The position numbers were made by a program, and so were the translations under genes. Below the pieces are notes generated by a model, which saw only the letters and a program-made list of their open reading frames with translations, had not been told where the DNA came from and made no database searches. Source: Hafnia alvei (GTDB lineage Bacteria; Pseudomonadota; Gammaproteobacteria; Enterobacterales; Enterobacteriaceae). Taken from it: DNA of 64,000 nt. The stretch lies in contig NZ_CP139992.1 of the NCBI RefSeq assembly GCF_034424155.1, positions 4,170,012 to 4,234,011 of the forward strand, in the 5' to 3' direction. This document shows, piece by piece, positions 23,460 through 37,069 of this stretch. The first letter of the stretch is position 1; every line of letters begins with the position of its first letter.

Positions 23460-24334
23460 ACCACGACGCGCTGCAAAATCCGTCTATTGTCGACAATTAC
23501 CGCGCCATGCTCGGAGAATCTCCGGTGTGGTGTTTCCGCTCTCAGTCGCTGATCTGGGTGGATATTTTGCAGCACCGCCTGCTGCGCTATTGGCCGCAGC
23601 GGGATGATCGTATTGAGATCCACGAATTACCTTTTCTCTGTAGCGCTGCGCTGCTCACAACTGAGCCAGAGCAATTCCTACTGGTCACCACGCAGGGCGT
23701 GATGCTGTACGACTATCGCCAGCAAAGCTACCGCCTGTTGTGTTGTTGGCCTGAAGATCATCGAACACGCCCGAATGAAGCAGCCATTGCACCAGATGGC
23801 TCGCTGTGGTTTAGCACCATGGACAAAACTGCTCAGTTAGCCATCGGCAGTTGGTATCGCTTTACCTACGGCAGCGTCCAGGCAGAAAGAATGCTCAGCG
23901 GGCAGCATGTTCCCAATACGCTGGTCTGGCACGGCAAACACGCTTGGTTTGCCGATACTTTTCGCCATTGTTTTTGTCGCTGTGATGCGCAGCGAATCAG
24001 CGAAAGCACGCTCCATGAATGGCCGATCGCCTCATTGATGGCCGACGGTTCAGCGCTTACGCATAACGGAATATTGCTCAATGCCTGTTGGGGAAGCGCC
24101 TGTATCACGGCCTACCGCTTGGGCGATGCTGCACCTGAATGGCTGGCAACCCATTCACTTCCCGTCACTCAACCGACAAGCGCTGCCTTCGGCGGGCCCG
24201 ATTTACACGATCTCTATATCACTTCAGCGTCTGATGGGCTCGTCGAGCCTTCAAACACCGAAGGCGCACTTCTGCGTTATCAAACCTCCTACACCGGACA
24301 GCGAGCCACGCTGTTCACCCTAAATACTCATTAA
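23456..24334 (+). CDS. SMP-30/gluconolactonase-family lactonase
   Basis: A 292-residue six-bladed propeller protein that probably hydrolyses an aldonolactone. Family features are LGESPVW near residue 20, RPNEAAIAPDGSLWFSTM, VPNTLVWHGKHAWFADTF and MADGSAL, carrying the metal-binding Glu, Asn and Asp positions. One conserved position reads N-E in place of the common N-D. In context it would open galactonolactone before the dehydratase. It overlaps dgoA by four bases. Confidence 0.85.
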   Translation: MNHDALQNPSIVDNYRAMLGESPVWCFRSQSLIWVDILQHRLLRYWPQRDDRIEIHELPFLCSAALLTTEPEQFLLVTTQGVMLYDYRQQSYRLLCCWPEDHRTRPNEAAIAPDGSLWFSTMDKTAQLAIGSWYRFTYGSVQAERMLSGQHVPNTLVWHGKHAWFADTFRHCFCRCDAQRISESTLHEWPIASLMADGSALTHNGILLNACWGSACITAYRLGDAAPEWLATHSLPVTQPTSAAFGGPDLHDLYITSASDGLVEPSNTEGALLRYQTSYTGQRATLFTLNTH

Positions 24335-24361
24335 AACAATTAATTATTTTAGAGGCTTACC

Positions 24362-25763
24362 ATGACTACGCATTCAATTCCGCAGTCTGTACCCCACACC
24401 AATCGGCAAACATTGCTGATCTGTTTTTTAGCCGCATTGGCTGGCCTGCTCTTTGGCCTCGATATGGGCGTGATTGCCGGAGCCCTCCCATTCTTAGCCA
24501 AAGAATTCGCCCTTAGCAGCCACCAGCAAGAGATGGTTGTCAGTATCATGATGTTAGGTGCGGCACTCGGCGCACTATGCAGTGGCCCGCTATGTACCCG
24601 CATTGGACGTAAAAAAACGCTGCTCATCGGCTCTATTTTATTTGTCGTTGGTTCGATTGGCTGTGCGCTGGCAGGTGATTTGCACATGCTGGTTATTTCA
24701 CGCTTTTTGCTCGGCGCAGCGGTTGGTGTAGCCTCCTTTGTCGCGCCGCTCTATCTCTCTGAAATCGCGCCAGAACACATCCGAGGTAGCATGATTTCCC
24801 TGTATCAGTTAATGATCACCATTGGGATTTTAGCCGCCTTTTTATCCGATACGGCGCTCAGCGCCAGCGGCAACTGGCGTTGGATGCTGGGCGTTATCAC
24901 CATCCCTGCTCTGATCCTATTTGTCGGCGTGCTTACGCTGCCTGAAAGTCCTCGCTGGCTGATGATGAAAGACAAACATGCGCTGGCGGAAAAAGTTCTG
25001 CTATTGCTGCGTTCCACCCACACAGAAGCCCATGCCGAACTCGAAGCCATTCGCCAAAGCGTGCAGATAAAGCAGCGCGGCTGGCAGTTATTCCGCGCCA
25101 ATAGCCATTTCCGCCGCTCCACCTACTTGGGCATTTTGTTGCAGTTTATGCAGCAGTTCACCGGCATGACCGTGATCATGTATTACGCACCGAAGATCTT
25201 CGCCATTGCTGGATTTGCCTCTACCGAGCAGCAAATGTGGGGAACCGTTATTGCTGGACTCACCAACGTGCTCGCCACCTTTATTGCGATTGGCTTGGTG
25301 GATCGTTGGGGACGTAAACCGATCCTCAAACTCGGTTTTGGCGTGATGGCGATCTGCATGGCATCAATGGGCTATATGTTCTTTGTCGGTATCACCACCA
25401 CTACCGAGCAATATACCGCCGTCACGCTATTGCTGATCTTTATCGTCGGCTTCGCCATGAGTGCTGGTCCGTTGATCTGGGTGCTCTGTTCCGAGATCCA
25501 ACCGTTGGCTGGCCGTGATTTTGGTGTCACCTGCTCCACCATGGCCAACTGGATCGCCAATATGATCATCGGCGCCACTTTTCCTCACTCTCATCGACAC
25601 CATCGGCAGCGCGGGCACGTTCTGGCTCTATGCCGGACTCAACGTGGTTTGCATCGTGCTTACCCTGCTATTTGTCCCTGAAACTAAAAATATCTCGCTG
25701 GAAAACATCGAGAAAAAACTGATGGCTGGCTCACCGCTGAGAAGCATCGGCAGCGCCCTCTAA
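24362..25763 (+). pseudogene. Frameshifted GalP/AraE-like sugar:H+ symporter
   Basis: The frame from 24362 encodes a 12-helix major facilitator sugar porter (GLLFGLDMGVIAGALPF start, GRKKTLL loop, PESPRWL). It is in register with GalP to about residue 406 ([12 protein letters not shown]). A run of four T at 25579-25582 appears to hold one extra base. After it, the right protein continues in the +1 frame ([32 protein letters not shown]) to a stop at 25763. Read with one T removed the protein has 466 residues, close to GalP. As printed it ends in 33 aberrant residues and would lack the last helices. A sequencing error in the T run is possible. Confidence 0.85.
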
Positions 25764-25814
25764 CTCAAGATTATTTTTTAATTCACGATTATTTTTGTTT
25801 CGTCGAGGTCACCC

Positions 25815-27161
25815 ATGACAGCTTTGGACATCAGTAATACCTCTGAAAATGAAAAAAGGATCGCCGCGGTATATAACAAAATTACCCGCCGCCTCATTCC
25901 CTTCTTGATCCTGTGCTACTTCTTCGCCTATTTGGATCGCGTGAACGTCGGCTTTGCCAAACTGCATATGCAGGATGCACTCAGCTTCAGCGATACCGTA
26001 TACGGCGTTGGCGCGGGGATCTTCTTTATCGGCTACTTTCTGTTTGAGCTACCGAGTAATCTGCTGATGCAGCGTTTTGGCCCGCGCTTTTGGATCGCGC
26101 GGATCATGATCAGTTGGGCCGCTCTCTCTGCGTTGATGATCTTCGTAAAAACACCCACTCAGTTCTACGTGCTTCGCTTCCTACTCGGTGTGGCAGAAGC
26201 GGGATTCTTCCCCGGCATCGTGTTTTATCTCACGCTGTGGTTTCCATCGTGGCGATCGGCTCGCACGCTAGGGCTGTTTATTCTCGTCACACCGCTATCC
26301 ACCATCATTGGCAGCCCGCTGTCTGGTTTTATTCTAAAAGCGTTTGAAGGCGTTGAAGGCCTACATAACTGGCAATGGTTGTTTGTGGTCGAAGCGATCC
26401 CCTCGTTCTTGCTGGCATTCGTGGTATTACGTTATCTCGACAACGACGTGAAATCAGCCCGTTGGCTTAGCGATGAGGAAAAGCAGGTCGTCAGCGACGA
26501 CCTTGAAATCGACCGTCAACGCGGCCTGAAAGCGAATGCAGGCAAACCACCGCAAAGCCTAAAAATGATGTTTCGTAATGGCTATGTTTGGCTGCTGGCG
26601 CTGATCTTTTTCAGCTTCAATATTGGCTACTACGGCATCAACTTCTGGCTTCCTTCGATCATTAAAAGTTCTGGCGTGAGTGACGATTTCCATATCGGCT
26701 TACTCGCCGCGCTACCTTATGTTTTCGGCGCCATTTTCATGGTGTGGAACAGCCGTCACTCCGATCTGCACTGCGAACGCCGCTGGCACATTGCCATTCC
26801 TGCGGTGCTGGGCGCGGTGGGGCTCACGCTCAGCGCATATTGCAGCGGCTCAACCGTATGGATGATGGCGTGGATATGTCTGGCGATGTCCGGCACGTTG
26901 GCGCTGATCCCAACCTATATCAGCCTTCCCGGTACGTTGCTGTCTGGCACAGCCGCTGCGGCAGGCATCGCGTTAGTCAATTCGATCGGTAACCTAGCCG
27001 GGTTCTTTGGCCCTACGGTTCTTGGCTGGCTCAAAGACAACACCGGCAGCACCAATGCCGGGCTGTATATCCTCGCCGCATTTTTATTGCTGTGCGCCCC
27101 CCTGATGTTTTTGTTACCAGCCAAGCTGGTTAATCCCCGCCGTGATGCAGGCAGATCCTGA
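25815..27161 (+). CDS. ACS-family MFS transporter (sugar acid importer)
   Basis: A 448-residue 12-helix transporter of the anion:cation symporter family. It has [14 protein letters not shown] in helix 1, [20 protein letters not shown], and [14 protein letters not shown], features of the tartrate/hexuronate/aldonate branch. It likely imports the acid substrate of the pathway, giving the cluster both a sugar and an acid importer. It is less like E. coli DgoT than like TtuB-type members. The substrate is inferred from context. Confidence 0.84.
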   Translation: MTALDISNTSENEKRIAAVYNKITRRLIPFLILCYFFAYLDRVNVGFAKLHMQDALSFSDTVYGVGAGIFFIGYFLFELPSNLLMQRFGPRFWIARIMISWAALSALMIFVKTPTQFYVLRFLLGVAEAGFFPGIVFYLTLWFPSWRSARTLGLFILVTPLSTIIGSPLSGFILKAFEGVEGLHNWQWLFVVEAIPSFLLAFVVLRYLDNDVKSARWLSDEEKQVVSDDLEIDRQRGLKANAGKPPQSLKMMFRNGYVWLLALIFFSFNIGYYGINFWLPSIIKSSGVSDDFHIGLLAALPYVFGAIFMVWNSRHSDLHCERRWHIAIPAVLGAVGLTLSAYCSGSTVWMMAWICLAMSGTLALIPTYISLPGTLLSGTAAAAGIALVNSIGNLAGFFGPTVLGWLKDNTGSTNAGLYILAAFLLLCAPLMFLLPAKLVNPRRDAGRS

Positions 27162-27208
27162 ATGCAAAGCACGGTAGGCGTTGTATCGTTATTGAAAAGA
27201 GGCTGTTT

Positions 27209-28918
27209 ATGAGTGGATGTAAAAGCTGTGGCACCTGTGGTGATGGTCATTTTAACCCAGTATTAAGCGGCGACGACGGCGCGCTTAAGCGTGCGCTATA
27301 CAAATCAATGGGGCATACGGATGAGCAGCTACGTCGTCCGGTCATTGCGGTCGTAAACAGCTATACCAACGCTACGGCTGGTCATGCGGACCTCAATGAT
27401 CTTACCGCCGAAGTGTTGAAAGGAATTGATGAGGCCGGCGGTGTTGGCATGGTCTTTGGCACTATTGCGCCCTGCGACGGTATCGCCGAAGGGCATTTGG
27501 GCATGCGCTACATTCTTGCTGCCCGCGAAGTGATTACCAGCTCCATCGAAGTCATGATGCGCGCCCACCGTTTTGACGGCATGGTGCTGCTCGGCTCCTG
27601 TGACAAAATTGTCCCCGCCATGCTCATGGCCGCAGCACGTCTGGATATTCCGGCTATTCTGGTTAACGGTGGCCCAATGTATCCAGCGGAATATCACGGC
27701 AAACATTGGGACGGTAATATCGTTACCGAAGCCATTGGCTGGAAAAAACGCGGCGAAATCGACGAAGCAGAGTTCCGACATATCGAAGATATCGCTGAAC
27801 CCGGCCCCGGTTCCTGCACCATGTATGGCACGGCCAATACGATGTGCAGTATCTCAGAGGTGTTAGGCATGAGCTTGCCTGGCAGCGCTATGCTTCCTGC
27901 CATATCTCATGCGCGTCGCGAATGCGCCTACCGCACCGGCCAAGCCGCCGTTGACTTAGTCAAACGCGGCGTCAACGCACGGCAAATTATCACCCCACAG
28001 TCAATCCGCAACGCCATGATTTATCTGCTGGCAACCGGCGGTTCAACTAACGCGATCCTGCATTTACAAGCGATTCACTACGAAGGGGAATACGGTCATC
28101 TACCGTTGTCAGACTTCGATAAGTTAAGCCATCAGGTTCCGCTCGTTGCGTCGCTCTACCCAGCATCAGAATACGACATGATCGATTTCTGGGAAGCGGG
28201 CGGCGTGGCGGCGGTTGAAAAAGAGATCGCGTCGCTGATGGATCTCAACGCACTCACCGTCAATGGGCAAACCAAAGGCGAATGGCTGGCTCAGGTTCCA
28301 GTCAGCCATCGTCCTGAAGTCATCCACACATTGGCTATTCCGGTACGCAATGAAGCCGGGGTTGCGGTCTTACACGGCAACCTATCGCCGCTCGGCTGCG
28401 TCGTAAAACCGGCCGCCGTGCCTGAACACCTGATGACTTTCACTGGCCCTGCGGTCGTGTTCAACAGCGAACAAGAATCGGTTGATGCCATTCTTTCCGG
28501 AGAGATCGCCCCCGGAAGCGTGCTGGTTCTGCGCTATGAAGGGCCAAAGGGGGGGCCGGGTATGCCCGAAATGTATAAGCCTATGAAGTATCTAGAAGGC
28601 ATGGGGCTTTCTGATAGCTGCGCGCTGATCACCGATGGTCGCTTCTCCGGCTCCAACCGAGGGCTGTTTGTTGGCCATATTTCACCTGAAGCCAGTGACG
28701 GTGGCGATCTGGCGCTGGTCGAAAATGGTGATCTCATCACCATCAATATTCCGACCCGCGAACTCATGTTGAACGTTGACCAAGCCACGTTGGCAAAGCG
28801 CCGCCAGCATTGGGCGCCGATTGAAAAACAGGTGCCACGCGGATTCCTACGTTTATACCGCCGCTGGGCGCTACCTGCGGCACAAGGCGCCGTGCTTGCA
28901 GACCGAGATGAGGAGTAA
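27209..28918 (+). CDS. IlvD/Edd-family sugar-acid dehydratase
   Basis: A 569-residue iron-sulfur dehydratase. It has the family segments [15 protein letters not shown] and [14 protein letters not shown] with the cluster cysteines, [23 protein letters not shown] and [10 protein letters not shown]. It would convert an aldonate to the 2-keto-3-deoxy acid, replacing the enolase-type DgoD of E. coli. The start [10 protein letters not shown] adds three cysteines in seven residues, which is unusual. Pentonate, hexonate or galactonate specificity cannot be fixed from sequence alone. Confidence 0.9.
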   Translation: MSGCKSCGTCGDGHFNPVLSGDDGALKRALYKSMGHTDEQLRRPVIAVVNSYTNATAGHADLNDLTAEVLKGIDEAGGVGMVFGTIAPCDGIAEGHLGMRYILAAREVITSSIEVMMRAHRFDGMVLLGSCDKIVPAMLMAAARLDIPAILVNGGPMYPAEYHGKHWDGNIVTEAIGWKKRGEIDEAEFRHIEDIAEPGPGSCTMYGTANTMCSISEVLGMSLPGSAMLPAISHARRECAYRTGQAAVDLVKRGVNARQIITPQSIRNAMIYLLATGGSTNAILHLQAIHYEGEYGHLPLSDFDKLSHQVPLVASLYPASEYDMIDFWEAGGVAAVEKEIASLMDLNALTVNGQTKGEWLAQVPVSHRPEVIHTLAIPVRNEAGVAVLHGNLSPLGCVVKPAAVPEHLMTFTGPAVVFNSEQESVDAILSGEIAPGSVLVLRYEGPKGGPGMPEMYKPMKYLEGMGLSDSCALITDGRFSGSNRGLFVGHISPEASDGGDLALVENGDLITINIPTRELMLNVDQATLAKRRQHWAPIEKQVPRGFLRLYRRWALPAAQGAVLADRDEE

Positions 28919-28924
28919 GCCATC

Positions 28925-29821
28925 ATGTACCAATCAACAGATATCCGTGGCGTAAACCCAATTGCAGCCATGCCGTTCACACCGCAGGGCGAACTAGATT
29001 ACTCAAGCTTTAGCCGTATGTTGGAACATCTGGCGGCAACCGGTATTCAGGGATTAACCCTATTTGGCATCGCCAGTGAATTTCCTAAGTTGGAGGATGC
29101 TGAACGCCTCCAGCTCTCCAATCAGTTTTTGTCCGACCTTCGCGGCAGCGGCGTTTTTCGCGCCATTTCCGTCACCGATCACAGCACAGAGGTTGCCGTA
29201 AAGCGCGCTCGCGATTATCAAAAGCGTGGTGCCGACGCACTCATGCTATTGCCGCCATTCTTTCTACAACCAAGCCCAGAGGCGATTTCACATCATATTT
29301 TCTCGGTGCTAGAAGCGGTCGATATTCCGGTTATGGTGCAATACGCGCCGGGTGAAACCGGGCTGGCTATCACCCCTGCACAGCTGGCCGAGGTCGCGAC
29401 TCGCTATCCACACGCGGTGTTTAAAATTGAATGTAATCCACCAGTAGATTACACCCGTGAATTTTTACAACAAGCGCCTCAGGCCAGCGTCCTCAACGGT
29501 TATGCAGGGCTTTATATGCTGCAAATGCTTGAGGCAGGAGGCAAAGGCGTGATGCCGGGTTGTTCCTTCAGCGAGGTTTACGTGCAGATTTATCAGCACT
29601 GGCAACAAGGAGAAAAAGGCGCTGCACAGGAATTACATCAGCAGCTACTGCCGTGGATCCAGCGCTGGATGACACACTGCGAATACATCATTCAAGTGGA
29701 GAAAACGATCCTACAACGCCGAGGGATCATCGCCAGCGATTACTGCCGTCACCCTGGCTGGTCACTGACAGCGCAAGATCGTCTGATGATCGACAGTTTC
29801 ATTTCAACATTTGCTCTTTAA
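28925..29821 (+). CDS. DapA-family aldolase (keto-deoxy acid aldolase candidate)
   Basis: A 298-residue class I aldolase-fold protein of the dihydrodipicolinate synthase family. The Schiff-base Lys is in VFKIEC and the catalytic Tyr in VQYAPG. GIASEF replaces the G-T-T-GE motif of true DapA, so it is not a diaminopimelate enzyme. Placed right after the dehydratase, it could cleave a non-phosphorylated 2-keto-3-deoxy acid, giving a second route beside DgoK-DgoA. Confidence 0.84.
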   Translation: MYQSTDIRGVNPIAAMPFTPQGELDYSSFSRMLEHLAATGIQGLTLFGIASEFPKLEDAERLQLSNQFLSDLRGSGVFRAISVTDHSTEVAVKRARDYQKRGADALMLLPPFFLQPSPEAISHHIFSVLEAVDIPVMVQYAPGETGLAITPAQLAEVATRYPHAVFKIECNPPVDYTREFLQQAPQASVLNGYAGLYMLQMLEAGGKGVMPGCSFSEVYVQIYQHWQQGEKGAAQELHQQLLPWIQRWMTHCEYIIQVEKTILQRRGIIASDYCRHPGWSLTAQDRLMIDSFISTFAL

Positions 29822-29836
29822 ACTGACGGAGTATTT

Positions 29837-30610
29837 ATGTCTACATCAGCCCAGCAGCCGCGCGTAGTCATCGTGACCGGAGCCAGCCAAGGCATCGGCC
29901 ACGCTATCGCGCAAACATTTTTGAAAAACGGTGACATCGTTATTGGCTGCGCTTTTTCCCCATTGGAAAAAGCGCCCCATGCCAAAACGCTGTTAGATCA
30001 CTACCCCGAACATTTTTGCTACTACTCGGTCGATATCACCCGCACCGAAAGCATCAGTGAATTTGTTGCCGCCGTTGAACAACGCTTTGGCCGTCTTGAC
30101 GTACTGGTTTCCAACGCAGGTAAAAACGTCTTTAAAGGTATTGATTGCGAGCTGGAAGATTGGCACCACAATCTCGATCTTAACCTGCGCTCACATTGGT
30201 ACATGGCGAAATGCTGCCGTGGGATGTTAGAGAAATCACGGGGCGTTATTTTGGTGATGACCTCAAACCACGCTTTTTCAACCATGCCAGGCTGCGCGCC
30301 TTACAATATCACCAAGCGTGCGTTGCTCTCACTGGTACAAAGCCTCACCATTGAATGGGGCTCGGCTATTCGCAGCGTGGGAATTGCACCTGGCTTTATT
30401 GATACTGCAGGAAATCAGGTTTGGTTTGACTCACAGGGTGACGGAGAAAAGGCGCGGCAGGAAACTATCGCCAAACATCCCGTTGGCCGTATTGGGACAT
30501 CTGAAGAAGTGGGCGAACTTTGCCTGTTCTTATCCAGCCCAGCGGCTGGGTTTATCGCGGGCACCACCATCGTGATGGACGGTGGACGTAGCGCTCTGAT
30601 GCAAGACTGA
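29837..30610 (+). CDS. Short-chain dehydrogenase (sugar dehydrogenase candidate)
   Basis: A 257-residue classical SDR: cofactor motif TGASQGIG (about 17-24), SNAGKN, catalytic Ser in MTSNHAF and YNITK with the Tyr-Lys pair, then PGFIDT. It likely oxidises the sugar at C1 to the lactone that the SMP-30 enzyme opens. It is the last gene of the operon, ending at a strong terminator 17 bases downstream. Confidence 0.88.
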   Translation: MSTSAQQPRVVIVTGASQGIGHAIAQTFLKNGDIVIGCAFSPLEKAPHAKTLLDHYPEHFCYYSVDITRTESISEFVAAVEQRFGRLDVLVSNAGKNVFKGIDCELEDWHHNLDLNLRSHWYMAKCCRGMLEKSRGVILVMTSNHAFSTMPGCAPYNITKRALLSLVQSLTIEWGSAIRSVGIAPGFIDTAGNQVWFDSQGDGEKARQETIAKHPVGRIGTSEEVGELCLFLSSPAAGFIAGTTIVMDGGRSALMQD

Positions 30611-30627
30611 TTAACTGATCATCCAAT

Positions 30628-30665
30628 AAAAAAGGCGCACTACCTTAATCGGTAGGCGCTTTTTT
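30628..30665 (+). terminator. Terminator of the aldonate operon
   Basis: AAAAAAGGCGC, a CTACC/GGTAG inner stem and GCGCTTTTTT. A typical rho-independent hairpin. Confidence 0.85.
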
Positions 30666-30742
30666 GCTACAGAGCACAACATTGAAAGTCATTGATTCCT
30701 AAAAAGTGTTGCTGAGATTTTCAATTTGAAGCATCCAGATAA

Positions 30743-30925
30743 CAACGCTCATTTCTGCATCTCTTTGAATTAAAAATAATTTATATATCTTTACCTTCAA
30801 AGTCGCGAGAAAAGCTTCCCAACGACCTACCTCTAGACATAAATTCTTGCAGTGCAAATTGGACAGATATCGAAGGTTTTATAGAATCTGTTGTCCAAGC
30901 TACTGACCAAATAAAAGCGAATTAG
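30743..30925 (+). pseudogene. C-terminal remnant of an unknown gene
   Basis: An open frame of 60 codons without a start encodes a protein-like stretch with ISLPSKSREKLPNDLPLDIN, WTDIEGFIESV and a TAG stop. It lies between the operon terminator and the secreted-protein gene. The rest of the 30666-30971 interval shows no gene. The family is not recognised. Confidence 0.3.
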
Positions 30926-30971
30926 CTTAACACGCTGAATAGTTTAATTTTTAACCATTGAGAACAATTTC

Positions 30972-31403
30972 ATGAAGAAAACACTGTTAGCCTTATTCGT
31001 TCTCTCACCGTTCGCCAGCTTGGCCGCAGCGCCAGCACAGCCGATGATCGGCAACTATCATGCGGTAGGCTATACCACCTGCGGCGGGTTCAAAGTGCTC
31101 TCCAGCGCCATCAGTAACGAGAATGTGATGGTGTTGCAAATCACCGATCCTATCAGCAAGGCATCGCAGATTTATTACGGGAATCGTACTGACGACGAGA
31201 GCGAGAAAGTGCAGTATGTGCTGTCTAATTACGATGAGAAAACCAAACAGTTCACGCCAGATCCATCGAATACCACCATCAATTTCGGCATCAAAATGGG
31301 CCATCCTGGCACACCGGGCAATGACTTATACAATCTGACGATGGCTGGCCAAACCTATATTTGTAAGCAGTTCACCATCTTCAATTCATTAAGCAAAAAA
31401 TAA
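30972..31403 (+). CDS. Secreted or periplasmic protein of unknown function
   Basis: A 143-residue protein with a clear Sec signal peptide (MKKTLLALFVLSPFASLAAA, cleavage near AAA-PAQ). The mature part has two cysteines (CGGF and YICKQF, about 85 residues apart), possibly a disulfide, and predicted beta strands. I do not recognise the family. It stands alone, ending at a shared terminator. Confidence 0.75.
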   Translation: MKKTLLALFVLSPFASLAAAPAQPMIGNYHAVGYTTCGGFKVLSSAISNENVMVLQITDPISKASQIYYGNRTDDESEKVQYVLSNYDEKTKQFTPDPSNTTINFGIKMGHPGTPGNDLYNLTMAGQTYICKQFTIFNSLSKK

Positions 31404-31424
31404 AATCGTCTAATTTGAAGACGT

Positions 31425-31459
31425 AAAAAAGCCATCTGCAAATAGCTGATGGCTTTTTT
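31425..31459. terminator. Bidirectional terminator between the secreted-protein gene and the phosphoglucosidase gene
   Basis: AAAAAAGCCATC and GATGGCTTTTTT form a symmetric hairpin with A and T tracts on both sides, between convergent genes. Confidence 0.85.
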
Positions 31460-31482
31460 GTTTTTTTATTTAAATCAAACTG

Positions 31483-34474
<2,992 letters not shown>

Positions 34475-34653
34475 AGAATGAGTCCTTCTGTAGGAACAGA
34501 ACCCCCTTTTAATAAACGGAGGGGAATATTTATGATTTATAATTTGGATAGTAGCAAAGAATTAATTAATGTCACGATATAACAAAAAAACGCAAATGTG
34601 ATTTGTTACGTCAAAGAAACACGCTGTTTTTTATCAGATCAATGTCTCAATTA

Positions 34654-35385
34654 TTAACTAGAAATATTCTTTGCTAATTTCTTTCCTATTGCCTCTAGCA
34701 TATAAATAACCGGAACCTGAGTGGTGATATTATATTCACTGGCAATCAGGATTTGTGGCATGTGATAGGAAAGATTGAAGTCTGCCATGCGGGCTAAAGA
34801 GGAGGTTTCACTGTTGGTAATGCTGATGATTTTACAGTGATGTAGGCTAAACTGGCTCGCCAGTTTTAATATCTCTGGAGTTTCACCAGAAACGGATAAA
34901 ATAATCGCAATCGCGTTTTTATACATATCCGTACTAATAGGATAATAGGGATCATCAATATAATTACTAAACTTGCCTACGTTAGAGAAAAAACGTGCAC
35001 CGTATTTCCCTAGCGTGCCGGACGTACCAGCACCAACAAATATTATTCTTTCCGCCTCAGCAATTTGTTCCGCCGTGCGCGTAATAAGTTCTTCAAACTC
35101 ATCATTATGAATACTTTTAAAGAAGCTCATTATTTCACTCGCTCCGGAGGTCAATAATAATTTCTCTTCTTGCTCAAGATAAAGTTTAAAACGAATACGA
35201 AATTCAGAATAGCCACTGCAATTCATTTTTTTGCAAAAGCGTAATATGGTGGTGGTGGAGACATCCGCTTCATCCGCCAACTCGCGGATAGTCATATACA
35301 TCACCTTATCTTTATTTTTGATGACATAGTTATATACCATCAATTCCAAGCCATTCAGCGTCGATAAGGCGATATGGGTAAACAT
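34654..35385 (-). CDS. RpiR-family regulator of the beta-glucoside operon
   Basis: A 243-residue regulator with an N-terminal helix-turn-helix (MTIRELADEADVSTTTILRFCKK) and a C-terminal sugar-isomerase (SIS) domain (FVGAGTSGTLGKYGARFF, ILSVSGETPE, ISITNSE) that would bind a sugar phosphate. The start at 35385 begins a normal RpiR N terminus; the longer frame continues through a low-complexity stretch. It lies directly upstream of the PTS gene. Confidence 0.85.
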   Translation of the reverse strand: MFTHIALSTLNGLELMVYNYVIKNKDKVMYMTIRELADEADVSTTTILRFCKKMNCSGYSEFRIRFKLYLEQEEKLLLTSGASEIMSFFKSIHNDEFEELITRTAEQIAEAERIIFVGAGTSGTLGKYGARFFSNVGKFSNYIDDPYYPISTDMYKNAIAIILSVSGETPEILKLASQFSLHHCKIISITNSETSSLARMADFNLSYHMPQILIASEYNITTQVPVIYMLEAIGKKLAKNISS

Positions 35386-35530
35386 GCGAGTATCCAGTAA
35401 CAAGTTATCGTGACAAAGTATCAGAACATCATAGCGATGACAAAGTATCTCAGACCTCAGAGGCGAAGCCCCCCTAAACAAGCTTTATGCCTGAGCACAA
35501 AAAATATGCGCGTGCTCAGGCAGATTATCT

Positions 35531-36844
35531 TTACTCTCCTTGAATGTCTTTCGCTATCGCGGTTTTAAAATCATCCATTGGGCAGAAACCGTTGGCATCA
35601 ATTTTACAACCATCGATTTGTAAAACCACACGCTGAGCCGGTGATGACAATGATAACGGCGTAGCATTGCGGATTTGATCGGTTGACTGATATACGTATT
35701 CAATCTTCATCAAATCACGATTGTCGTTTTTATCATGCCAACGTTGGAAAACAATTTTCCCGCTGATTGGGGTTTTCTCATATTGCTTAGGCAGTTCATA
35801 TTCGGCCGTTTTCATGGCTGCTAATAAAGACGCAATGTTGGAATCATGCCCCACCAGCACCGCAACCTTCGCTTTATGAGCGTCTGCCGCAAGCGCGTTG
35901 TTATCTGGCGTTCCCACCAGCGCTGCGCTGACAAAACGCATCAAAGGTGCCGCCGCATTTTGGGCGACTGCCGACGAGCCAAACAGGGTTTCATGATAAA
36001 GATTCTTTATCTCTTCCAATTGCTGCCACTGTTTTTCATCGGTGATTTGTCCCCAAGCCACCTCTTTCAGCGGATATCCTTCGTAATACTGCAGCATAAA
36101 CCCATCAGATGCGCCGGTTCCTACGCGTAGCGGCCCCGTAATCCCAGGTTCTTTGTCCTGAACGATATTGACCGTATTTGGCTGTTCCGCCAAAGAGCAG
36201 GTTTTTTTCTCGGTACAAACTTTCGATTGCCCGTAGTCCATCACCTGCTGAAGTACCGCATAGTTAGGTTTCAAGCGCTCGTTAAGACCGTCAATCCCCC
36301 CCTGTCCCGCATGTTGGTTAATCGACTCGATGGCTTTTTGTTTGAACTCATCAGTGACTTTCGCGGTAATTATCGGGTTAAACGTTGGGTCCATGGTGCC
36401 AATTTTGGCCTGATGATTCACCTTGAGTGAACACTCGGGAAATGCGCCGCTGACAAAGCTTTTCGCGGTATCAATGGTGCGAGGTAGGCTATTCGCATAA
36501 ACAAATACGGCACCGTCGGTTGGGCAACCCCCCGCAGGCAAAATGCCGGTTTGGGCAAGCCAATCGCGCATATATTTACCAAAGAGTGTTTCTACTTCAG
36601 CCCCTTTCGGCGTCAGCAATCCCCCTTCCGTTTTCCATACTGGCCATTGGTGTGGCGTCGATTCTGCCAAGATATCGCCATATCCCACCAGCGGTGCACG
36701 AATACCATGACGGCTAAAAATGAGAACTTGCTCTAGCTGGTAACCCTCAGGCGCGGCGGGAGAAACATCCGCAGACTGAGCCGCCAGCGGAATGAATAAC
36801 GCCAATGCGCTCAGTGAGAAAAAGCCCTTAGTTATTTTTTTCAT
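35531..36844 (-). CDS. agp: Glucose-1-phosphatase, periplasmic histidine acid phosphatase
   Basis: A 437-residue secreted enzyme that releases glucose from glucose 1-phosphate. A signal peptide of about 24 residues ends at AQSA. The phosphate-binding motif is SRHGIRAP (nucleophile His46), and the proton-donor motif VGHDSNIASLL lies near residue 330. The C terminus (KIVFQRWHDKNDNRDLMKIEYVYQ, DGFCPMDDF) follows E. coli Agp closely, not AppA. Confidence 0.93.
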   Translation of the reverse strand: MKKITKGFFSLSALALFIPLAAQSADVSPAAPEGYQLEQVLIFSRHGIRAPLVGYGDILAESTPHQWPVWKTEGGLLTPKGAEVETLFGKYMRDWLAQTGILPAGGCPTDGAVFVYANSLPRTIDTAKSFVSGAFPECSLKVNHQAKIGTMDPTFNPIITAKVTDEFKQKAIESINQHAGQGGIDGLNERLKPNYAVLQQVMDYGQSKVCTEKKTCSLAEQPNTVNIVQDKEPGITGPLRVGTGASDGFMLQYYEGYPLKEVAWGQITDEKQWQQLEEIKNLYHETLFGSSAVAQNAAAPLMRFVSAALVGTPDNNALAADAHKAKVAVLVGHDSNIASLLAAMKTAEYELPKQYEKTPISGKIVFQRWHDKNDNRDLMKIEYVYQSTDQIRNATPLSLSSPAQRVVLQIDGCKIDANGFCPMDDFKTAIAKDIQGE

Positions 36845-37069
36845 TTGCTCGTTTCCTTATACAAATTGAAGGGTTACCGAATGGAATTAACAGGACTTAG
36901 TGTAGATAGGTATCTCCGTGATGTTCTTGTCACGCTTCACATAACAGGGCTAATCATGCTCATTGCGCAGAGCGCCATGCAGGATCTCTCTTCCAGAAAA
37001 GTCCGGTTGTCCCACATTTTCAATCCGCTATGGTCTGTGCCTATAAGAGAGAACAATGGGAGAGTCAGC

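Noticed and set aside
34580..34620. CRP site upstream of the PTS operon
   Set aside because: One TGTGA half-site is present but the second half does not match, so it cannot be supported.
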